NCBI GenBank assembly: GCA_902536205.1
Contig: CACAWM010000026.1
Location: 1 to 7,191 of the forward strand
Source: an uncultured Pelagibacteraceae bacterium
GTDB taxonomy: Bacteria; Pseudomonadota; Alphaproteobacteria; Pelagibacterales; Pelagibacteraceae
DNA: 7,191 bases
Direction: 5' to 3'
The position numbers were made by a program, and so were the translations under genes. The notes under the pieces are model-generated. The model did no database searches. It worked only from the letters and a program-made list of their open reading frames with translations, and was not told the DNA's origin. Positions 1 to 5,523 of the stretch are shown here, piece after piece (position 1 is the first letter of the stretch; each line of letters begins with the position of its first letter).

Positions 1-173
1 ATCATTCTTCCTAATAAAGCTGCTAAAGTTGAGTAAGCCACACAATTAAACCATTGAAAAATTTTAGAGTTGACGCTTACTTTCTCAGAAGTTAGTGCGC
101 CCATAAAACGAGAGATAAAAGTAGCAACAGATGTAACTAAAATTGCAAGAATTATTATTTGACTACTTGCCAT
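1..173 (-). CDS. azlD: AzlD-family branched-chain amino acid exporter subunit, N-terminal part (partial)
   Basis: The first 57 codons of a gene that leaves the window at base 1. The translation begins MASSQIIILAILVTSVATF and continues through an R-F-M-G segment to a W-F-N-C-V-A-Y-S-T-L-A-A-L-L-G stretch near residues 42-56. The pattern of a first hydrophobic helix, a short polar loop and a second helix containing 'Y-x-x-x-A-A-L' is what the small (about 100 residue) AzlD membrane proteins show. In the known family (AzlCD of Bacillus, YgaZH of E. coli) this subunit pairs with AzlC to export branched-chain amino acids. The ATG lies inside the end of azlC (11-base overlap), and a GAGG Shine-Dalgarno sits at 183-180, seven bases before the start. 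The identification leans strongly on the AzlC gene next to it, since only about half of the protein is visible. Confidence 0.8.
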   Translation of the reverse strand, partial: MASSQIIILAILVTSVATFISRFMGALTSEKVSVNSKIFQWFNCVAYSTLAALLGRM

Positions 174-867
174 TTTTTTCCTCAAATAAAAAAGCGATAG
201 TTCCTGCAATAAGACCTGCGAATAATAATGCCCATTCTGTGGAAAATAAGTAAATCGCTGGACCTAGTACAGTTCCTCCAATTACAGCAATAGAAATACT
301 CAAATTTTTCATTGCACCTATCATCATACAAAAAAAATAAACTGGGTTAACTATTGCAAGCCCAATTAACATATCTTTATTGAGATAGTCCGCAGATAAA
401 TAACCGATCACAGTCATCAAAATTGCTGTAGACCAGGTGCCAATTCCTATGCCAATCCAAAAATCTATTCGATGTTTTTTATCTATTTTTTTATAACCAT
501 CTTTAGCAATTAACCAGGATGTTACTGCTAGAAAATGACAGGATAAATAATATTTCCATTTAGGTTGTGACTTATGATCTAGTAATGGAAATAAGGAAAC
601 TGTCATGGGGTAAAGTCTAAAATTAACTAACCATACAGCTATAAAAATATTTATAATTGAGGCTCCAACTAAAAGTGACTCAGCCATAACTAATTGACCA
701 GGTAGAGCATAAGTAAATAAACTTGATGCAGCACTTTGTTGAATATTAAATCCTGCATCTTTTAATAAAGCTCCAAGAGCAATGAAACAAGCAGCTAATG
801 GAATAGCTGGACTTCGAGAACCTTTTAGAGATTGTAAACCTGTAAGAAATACTTTTAAGTTAATCAT
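163..867 (-). CDS. azlC: AzlC-family branched-chain amino acid exporter subunit
   Basis: A 234-residue inner-membrane protein of the usual AzlC length. It starts with a short cytoplasmic end and an S-P-A-I-P-L helix (residues 19-35). An F-T-Y-A-L-P-G-Q-L segment follows (51-59), matching the family's Y-A-G-A-S-Q-F region, and then an N-F-R-L-Y-P-M segment (82-88) matching the D-V-R-H-x-x-Y region of YgaZ. A further helix lies at about 137-156, and several hydrophobic helices run to residue 228. With AzlD it is expected to form an exporter for branched-chain or related amino acids. The ATG overlaps the livF stop codon as ATGA, and AGGTGG just upstream can serve as ribosome binding site. Its placement as a coupled extension of an ABC importer operon is unusual, because importer and exporter would be made together. 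Family assignment is firm; substrate is inferred from the family. Confidence 0.85.
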   Translation of the reverse strand: MINLKVFLTGLQSLKGSRSPAIPLAACFIALGALLKDAGFNIQQSAASSLFTYALPGQLVMAESLLVGASIINIFIAVWLVNFRLYPMTVSLFPLLDHKSQPKWKYYLSCHFLAVTSWLIAKDGYKKIDKKHRIDFWIGIGIGTWSTAILMTVIGYLSADYLNKDMLIGLAIVNPVYFFCMMIGAMKNLSISIAVIGGTVLGPAIYLFSTEWALLFAGLIAGTIAFLFEEKNGK

Positions 868-1649
868 CCACCTAGGAATAATCTTCCTACGTCTGGATTT
901 TTAAGTAAATCATTACCTTTTCCTGCAATTGCAGTTTGACCTGATACTAAAACATATCCAATATCTGCAAACTCTAAACCTTTTTTAGCATTTTGCTCTA
1001 CTAGAATGATTGTCTTCTTCTCTGCTTTTTGAAGATCTTCTAAAATTTCAAACACCATACCAATGTATTTTGGTTCCAAACCAATTGATGGTTCATCCAC
1101 TAGTAGAACTGAAGGTTTCATTACTAGAGCTCTTGAAATTTCTAACAACCTTCTCTCACCACCTGATAAAACTTTTGCTGGCTGGTTTCTTCTATTTCTT
1201 AATCTATCGTATTTTTGGAATATTCTTTCTGCTTCTTCGTAGGCCTCGTCTTGCTTATCTTTAATATATCCTCCCATTAAAAGATTTTCTTCGACCGTCA
1301 TATCAGGAAACACTGAGTTATCTTGCAAGATATAAGCAACACCAACTTTGCTTAATTTTTCAGCTGGAGTTAATTTGGTAATTTCATTTCCGTCTAATTC
1401 GATTTTTCCGTCAAAAATATTTGTGAAACCATATATAGAATGAAGTATAGTAGATTTACCAGCTCCGTTAGGTCCGATTAAACATAATGACTGGCCTTTA
1501 CTGACAGTTAAATCGAAGTTATGAAGAATTTCCATTTTTCCATAGCCAGCGTTTAAACCTCTAATAGTTAGATGAACATCGCTAGGAGATAGCTTGTTTA
1601 GCTCTTCTAAACCAGGTGCTTTACCTAATACATCGTACTGATTTGCCAT
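864..1649 (-). CDS. livF: HAAT ABC transporter ATP-binding protein, LivF type
   Basis: One of the two ATPases that power the branched-chain-type importer, bound to the cytoplasmic face of LivH/LivM. Visible motifs are Walker A GPNGAGKS (residues 59-66), the Q-loop glutamine at 109, the ABC signature LSGGE (161-165), and Walker B VLLVDEP (181-187) with catalytic Glu186. The switch region reads L-V-E-Q-N, with Gln where most ABC ATPases have His; this is normal for LivF and separates it from LivG. At 261 residues it is about 24 longer than typical LivF (about 235), because of an N-terminal extension, MANQYDVLGKAPGLEELNKL and a few more, before the first beta strand. The start is supported by AGGAG seven bases upstream and by a TAATG overlap with the livG stop. 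The 3' end overlaps azlC by four bases. The gene order and the Gln switch make LivF (or its urea-transport relative UrtE) a safe call. Confidence 0.93.
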   Translation of the reverse strand: MANQYDVLGKAPGLEELNKLSPSDVHLTIRGLNAGYGKMEILHNFDLTVSKGQSLCLIGPNGAGKSTILHSIYGFTNIFDGKIELDGNEITKLTPAEKLSKVGVAYILQDNSVFPDMTVEENLLMGGYIKDKQDEAYEEAERIFQKYDRLRNRRNQPAKVLSGGERRLLEISRALVMKPSVLLVDEPSIGLEPKYIGMVFEILEDLQKAEKKTIILVEQNAKKGLEFADIGYVLVSGQTAIAGKGNDLLKNPDVGRLFLGG

Positions 1650-2383
1650 TACTGTGCTCCTAAATAAGCATCAACTACTCGCTTATCATTTTTAATTTGA
1701 TCAGGTGAACCTTCTGCCAACATTTTACCGTGTGCTAAACAAAAAATTCTTTGTGCTAAACTCATTATTACTTTCATATTGTGCTCGATAACCAATAAAG
1801 TTATTCCGTAATCTTTGTTTATCTTAATCAACCTATCTATAATTCCATTAATTAATGTTGGATTAATCCCAGCTGTAGGCTCATCTAATAAAAGCATTTT
1901 TGGTTCATTCATCAAAGCCATTGCTAATTCTAATAATTTTTGTTGTCCAAAAGAAAGATCCCCTGCTCTTAAGTTTCTTTTTTGGTAAAGACCCACAAAA
2001 TTTAAAAGATTTTCTGCTTTCTCAGTAAGGTCAGTAGGTATTTTCGCAAATATAAATCCAGAGTCGCTTGCCTTATGACTAATTAACATGTTTTCAACAC
2101 AGTTAAGTTTTGTATAAATTTTTGTTTGTTGAAATGTTCTAAGTAAACCTAATTTGGCTACTGCAGGAACAGGCATTTCGGAAACTTCTGTGTTATTAAA
2201 AATAATAGACCCTTGGTCAATAGGATGAGTTCCAACTATAGAATTAAATAAAGTTGTTTTACCAGAACCATTTGGTCCTATTAAACCAACAATTGATCCT
2301 TGTTCTACAGAAACTGAAATATCTACGTTCGCCTGAACACCGCCAAAAGATTTACTTACATTTTTAACTTGTAAAATGCTCAT
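1649..2383 (-). CDS. livG: HAAT ABC transporter ATP-binding protein, LivG type
   Basis: The second ATPase of the importer. Its 244 residues are slightly short of the roughly 255 of E. coli LivG. Walker A is GPNGSGKT (36-43). The Q-loop lies in L-R-T-F-Q-Q (81-86), the family's R-T-F-Q motif. The signature is LSFGQ (143-147), also typical of LivG. Walker B is MLLLDEP (163-169) with Glu168, followed by A-G-I-N-P. The switch histidine is His201 in V-I-E-H-N-M. All catalytic elements are present, so it should be an active ATPase that forms a heterodimer with LivF. The ATG overlaps the livM stop as ATGA, and AGGTGG lies about eight bases upstream. The stop TAA shares its last A with the livF start. 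Nothing suggests truncation or decay. Confidence 0.95.
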   Translation of the reverse strand: MSILQVKNVSKSFGGVQANVDISVSVEQGSIVGLIGPNGSGKTTLFNSIVGTHPIDQGSIIFNNTEVSEMPVPAVAKLGLLRTFQQTKIYTKLNCVENMLISHKASDSGFIFAKIPTDLTEKAENLLNFVGLYQKRNLRAGDLSFGQQKLLELAMALMNEPKMLLLDEPTAGINPTLINGIIDRLIKINKDYGITLLVIEHNMKVIMSLAQRIFCLAHGKMLAEGSPDQIKNDKRVVDAYLGAQ

Positions 2384-3438
2384 TTTAGTTCCACCTGTGC
2401 CTTTCGATCTTTCTCATCAATAACTTCACCAAATCTTTCAGGGTATTTTTCTCTTAACCAACCCATTAATCCTTCTGGGAAATAAATTACAATCACGACA
2501 ATTAAAACTCCTAGTGCAACATATTGCCAACCTAAAATAAGAGTCCAAAGACCTTCTTTAAAGAAATGAAATAAAGTTGCACCAATAACTGGTCCCCATA
2601 AAGTTCCTTTACCGCCAAGTATTGCCATTAGCACCATGAATACTCCCATCTCTCTTCCATCAAATGCAACGTCTGTGGAGTCTATGTATCCGATTAGTCC
2701 GCCCATAATTCCACCGGCAAGACCACAGAAAAAAGCAGAGCACATCCAACCAGTAATTTTATACTTCATCGTTTGGATACCCATAGCTTCTGCTTTATCT
2801 TCATTATCTCTTATCGCATTTAAAATTAATTTAAATCTAGAACCGTAAATATATTTAACAAAAACAAATGTGCCGATTAATAATGCAAAACTTAAAAAGT
2901 AGAAAAACTTTCCTCTAGCTTCAGTATCAACTATTTCTGCAGGAAAAGGTGGTGTAGTGAAACCTTGGCCTGCTCCAATTATTTCTATTCCTCCTGCGAT
3001 TTCACCTGCTGCAATTCCAAGTCCTAAAGTACAAATAGCAAAGTAGTGACCTCTTAAACCTAAAATAGCGTAACCAATAGCTCCGGCGATAATTGCGGGT
3101 ACAATAGCTGAAACTAATAATCCTACGCCTATTCCTTGAAAATATTGTGCTGTGGTGTGCACAAATGTTTTTTCTCCACCACTTTCTGTCCACTCAGCTA
3201 ACGGGAAAAACATTCCTACTTGAACTGAGGCAGTAAGATACATTCCTAAACCATAGAAAAGTATATTTCCGAAAGTATTGTAGCCCATCTCTCCGCCTTG
3301 TAGGTTCCAAGTCATTGCTAAAACGATTAAGACACAAAGATATGTAAGTTGAACTTTAAAAGCTGAGAATAAAAAAGGTGCAGCTAAACCTAAGATAATC
3401 AGGCCAGAATATAATATTAAATCTTTTTGTTTCATCAT
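2380..3438 (-). CDS. livM: HAAT ABC transporter permease, LivM type
   Basis: A 352-residue membrane permease that forms the transport channel together with LivH. An N-terminal hydrophobic helix begins at about residue 8. The family's L-R-G-H-Y-F-A-I-C-T-L segment is at 128-138 (usually L-R-G-x-Y-F-A-I-x-T-L). The cytoplasmic coupling loop that contacts the ATPases reads A-I-R-D-N-E-D-K-A-E-A-M-G (208-220). The conserved G-G-K-G-T-L-W-G-P segment is at 275-283, and P-E-G-L-M is at 321-325 near the end, followed by a charged cytoplasmic tail. A polar stretch at about 82-98 is a likely periplasmic loop. Two ATGs lie side by side; the first is preferred because AAGGA lies nine bases upstream. The start overlaps the hydrolase stop codon by four bases and the stop overlaps livG by four bases. 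Unlike most Liv operons, it does not directly follow livH. Confidence 0.94.
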   Translation of the reverse strand: MMKQKDLILYSGLIILGLAAPFLFSAFKVQLTYLCVLIVLAMTWNLQGGEMGYNTFGNILFYGLGMYLTASVQVGMFFPLAEWTESGGEKTFVHTTAQYFQGIGVGLLVSAIVPAIIAGAIGYAILGLRGHYFAICTLGLGIAAGEIAGGIEIIGAGQGFTTPPFPAEIVDTEARGKFFYFLSFALLIGTFVFVKYIYGSRFKLILNAIRDNEDKAEAMGIQTMKYKITGWMCSAFFCGLAGGIMGGLIGYIDSTDVAFDGREMGVFMVLMAILGGKGTLWGPVIGATLFHFFKEGLWTLILGWQYVALGVLIVVIVIYFPEGLMGWLREKYPERFGEVIDEKDRKAQVELK

Positions 3439-4565
3439 AATAAATTTTCCTTAAAGAAATTTATAAATTGAGGCATATAAGCATTCGCGTTATCTCCGCC
3501 TATAGTTACTCCTTTAGAAATACATTTTTCTTTTTTCATAACTTTAAAACCAGTTTTCCAAGCTTTTCTAGGATCTTTTTGTGCAGCTTCATAAAATTCT
3601 TCTACTGAAGCATATTTTTTATGTTTATTAACCATCCACTCAACCCATATAGGATTTGTAAATCGACCTTCATTATCAACAAAAAAATCTGGACAATCAT
3701 GAAGTGTCATCGCCATTTTCTCTCTCCATGGTTTTTTACCTGCGTGCCATGCATGGTACCAACCTTCTTTAATATCAACTTTTACTTTTCCTGGAGGAGC
3801 TTTAATTCTTTCGGCATGTTCTTTGCAAAACTTAGCCAAAGTATAATCGTCTGCACCGCCGTGCACTACAAGCATTGTGGTATTAGAAGTTAATTCTGGC
3901 TCTGCAAAAAAGCCAGCCATCCTACATTCTGCTGCTTCAGGTAAAATCGCATCAAAACCTTTTGTGCCACCAAGAAACTTCGATGTAAGTTTAACATCCG
4001 ATAAAAAAAATGAATTAGTTCCACCTCTCGAGTGGCCAGTAGTTCCAAATTTCCCATTAGATCTAGGATGAGATTGTAAAACTTTTAAAGCCATAAGTGC
4101 ATCAATAGCTCCATTAATTAAAGGAACTTTAGACTGGTCTCGCCATGTAGACCTGGCACCTCTTGCACAAAAATTATCAATGTACATAACACCAATGCCC
4201 TCTTTCAGAAGATTTTGTGCAGCATGATACACGAAGTCATCCCAAACATAATCTCCTGGTCCTCCACTACTATGCGTGTAAATTACTATAGGAACTTTAC
4301 TTGTTGTCTCTGGCAATCGAAGATATCCTGTAATTTCAACAGGGTTATTTAAATGACCATCTATTAAGACTGTTCTCTGATCAAATCCAGTATAGGAACT
4401 AAATTTAATTATTTCACCTCCATCATAACCCTTTAATTTGGAAATACCTTTAAGCATCGATAATTTCTTTCTGCAATTGTCTTTGGAATTAAAATTTGGT
4501 GGTTCATGAGCTAGTAAGCTAGTCGAGAATAAAATTGCAAATAAGATAAGAAAACTTTTTCTCAT
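3435..4565 (-). CDS. Exported dienelactone-hydrolase-like alpha/beta hydrolase within the Liv operon
   Basis: A 376-residue protein with a clear Sec signal peptide: M-R-K, a hydrophobic core to about residue 18, and likely cleavage after Ala19 (S-L-L-A|H-E). It lacks a lipobox, so a soluble periplasmic enzyme is expected. The fold is alpha/beta hydrolase. H-S-S-G-G at 98-102 is the probable oxyanion loop. The D-N-F-C-A-R-G segment at 130-136 resembles the D-S-F-x-P-R-G motif of dienelactone-hydrolase relatives. The nucleophile elbow G-H-S-R-G is at 177-181 with Ser179. Asp239 or Asp240 in G-G-A-D-D is the probable acid, and His271 or His274 in W-Y-H-A-W-H the probable base. Roughly 100 residues follow the catalytic His, longer than classic dienelactone hydrolases. 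Six cysteines lie in the mature part. It overlaps livH and livM by four bases each, and AAGGGA precedes the start. The substrate is unknown; an ester, amide or lactone precursor of the transported compound is my inference. Confidence 0.85.
   Translation of the reverse strand: MRKSFLILFAILFSTSLLAHEPPNFNSKDNCRKKLSMLKGISKLKGYDGGEIIKFSSYTGFDQRTVLIDGHLNNPVEITGYLRLPETTSKVPIVIYTHSSGGPGDYVWDDFVYHAAQNLLKEGIGVMYIDNFCARGARSTWRDQSKVPLINGAIDALMALKVLQSHPRSNGKFGTTGHSRGGTNSFFLSDVKLTSKFLGGTKGFDAILPEAAECRMAGFFAEPELTSNTTMLVVHGGADDYTLAKFCKEHAERIKAPPGKVKVDIKEGWYHAWHAGKKPWREKMAMTLHDCPDFFVDNEGRFTNPIWVEWMVNKHKKYASVEEFYEAAQKDPRKAWKTGFKVMKKEKCISKGVTIGGDNANAYMPQFINFFKENLL
3448..3452 (-). promoter_or_regulatory. Shine-Dalgarno that decides the livM start
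   Basis: AAGGA lies within the last codons of the hydrolase gene. It is nine bases before the first ATG (3438) and twelve before the adjacent second ATG (3435). The spacing favours the first ATG, which also gives the ATGA overlap with the hydrolase stop. Confidence 0.55.
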
Positions 4566-5455
4566 TTTAAATATTCCCTTTTTTTTGATAGTTTAAACCT
4601 TCTGTAAACTAATATTAAAACGAGCAGCATAAATACTGCACCAATTCTAAATTCTGTTCCTAAAATGTAATCTGCAAACTCTTCAAATAATCCTAATCCC
4701 ATTCCTGAAACTGCTACAGCTGGTAAGTTCCCAAGACCTGCAACAATAACTATCATGAAAGATCTTACTGTATATGGAAGACCTACATAAGGATGAAGTG
4801 TAAGAGTTATTGAAATTAAAGCTCCCGCAATACCACATAGCGCAGCGTTAATTCCAAAAGTTGCAGCATAAACTTTTTCTGTATCTACACCTAAAATTTT
4901 TGCAGCTCTAGCATTTTGTGCTGTAGCTCTTATAGCTCGTCCAAGTCTGGATTTTTTCATATAAATAACTAAAGCTACTGCGTATAAAACACTTATAAAA
5001 GCTGAGAATATTTTTGAATTTGGTAAAGTTACTGAATTATCAAATAACATTGTTGTTCCGTATTCAGACTGTGCCACAACAACGTCTGCACCAAAAATAA
5101 AATTCATTAGTTGTTGGAATACGATAGCAATACCAAAAGTGGCTAAAATAGAAATAAATAAATCTCGATCCACAACTTTATTAATAACTAACTTGTAGAG
5201 TGCCCATCCAACAAAAAACATAATTATGGGAGAAATAATAACTCCCCAAGCAGGATGAATTCCCCAAAGATAAATAGTGTATGCAATGTAACCTCCGAGA
5301 ATTACTAAATCACCTTGCGCAATGTTGATTATATTCATTACTCCCCATTGAAGAGCCATTCCGTAGGCTATTAGTGCAAATAAAATTCCTAAAAGAATTC
5401 CGTCCAGTGAAGCCTGGACCATTAACATTGGAGCTTTAAAAATAAGAAAGTCCAT
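4562..5455 (-). CDS. livH: HAAT ABC transporter permease, LivH type
   Basis: A 297-residue membrane permease close to the normal LivH length (about 290-310). The hallmark N-I-A-Q-G-D-L segment (44-50) matches N-F-A-H-G-D in E. coli LivH. The ATPase coupling loop reads R-A-I-R-A-T-A-Q-N-A-R-A-A-K-I-L-G-V (173-190). The late conserved region R-S-F-M-I-V-I-V-A-G-L-G-N-L (231-244) is typical. Eight or so hydrophobic helices are visible, and the protein ends in a basic tail. Its stop overlaps the start of the hydrolase gene as ATGA. It is the first gene after the hairpin at 5478-5505. No convincing Shine-Dalgarno lies before the chosen ATG, and the alternative internal Met codons (10 and 12) have none either. 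The first ATG is kept because it gives a normal N-terminus. Confidence 0.93.
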   Translation of the reverse strand: MDFLIFKAPMLMVQASLDGILLGILFALIAYGMALQWGVMNIINIAQGDLVILGGYIAYTIYLWGIHPAWGVIISPIIMFFVGWALYKLVINKVVDRDLFISILATFGIAIVFQQLMNFIFGADVVVAQSEYGTTMLFDNSVTLPNSKIFSAFISVLYAVALVIYMKKSRLGRAIRATAQNARAAKILGVDTEKVYAATFGINAALCGIAGALISITLTLHPYVGLPYTVRSFMIVIVAGLGNLPAVAVSGMGLGLFEEFADYILGTEFRIGAVFMLLVLILVYRRFKLSKKREYLK

Positions 5456-5456
5456 A

Positions 5457-5470
5457 AAGTTTTAAAACTT
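5457..5470. repeat. 14-bp perfect palindrome just before livH
   Basis: The bases aagttttaaaactt form a perfect inverted repeat with no spacer, ending two bases before the livH start codon. It occupies the place where a ribosome binding site would normally be. As RNA it could form only a weak 5-bp AT stem; as DNA it could be a protein site. In such AT-rich sequence it may also be chance. No function is claimed. Confidence 0.4.
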
Positions 5471-5477
5471 ATAAAAG

Positions 5478-5505
5478 AAAAGCCCCTAGAAAACTAGGGG
5501 CTTTT
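5478..5505 (-). terminator. Rho-independent terminator/attenuator between the binding-protein gene and livH
   Basis: A perfect 12-bp stem (aaaagcccctag paired with ctaggggctttt) closes a 4-base loop. It starts 19 bases after the binding-protein stop codon. On the minus strand it is followed by a T-rich run (CTTTTCTTTTA counting the end of the stem). It ends 22 bases before the livH ATG. Since the permease genes downstream have no separate strong promoter visible, it most likely terminates only part of the transcripts. That would give more binding protein than membrane components, as in many ABC transporter operons. The right arm also ends in four T on the plus strand, but no plus-strand gene needs it. 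Confidence 0.88.
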
Positions 5506-5523
5506 CAAATTATTCAGAAGTTA

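Noticed and set aside
1010..1264. Plus-strand open frame of 84 codons
   Set aside because: It lies antisense within livF, which has all ATPase motifs. Its translation is low-complexity Leu/Phe with no family resemblance.
2636..2848. Plus-strand open frame of 70 codons
   Set aside because: Antisense to the well-conserved middle of livM; no ribosome binding site or recognisable protein features.
3002..3193. Second minus-strand open frame within livM
   Set aside because: It is a shifted frame of livM, rich in Arg, Ser and Tyr, as expected from an out-of-frame reading of membrane-helix codons. It does not mark a frameshift, because livM itself is intact.
3621..4071. Two plus-strand open frames of 90 and 64 codons
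   Set aside because: Both are antisense to the hydrolase gene, whose catalytic motifs are intact.
3435..4565. Recent horizontal insertion of the hydrolase into the operon
   Set aside because: Both borders are exact 4-base overlaps, the base composition looks like that of its neighbours, and there are no repeats or mobile-element remains.
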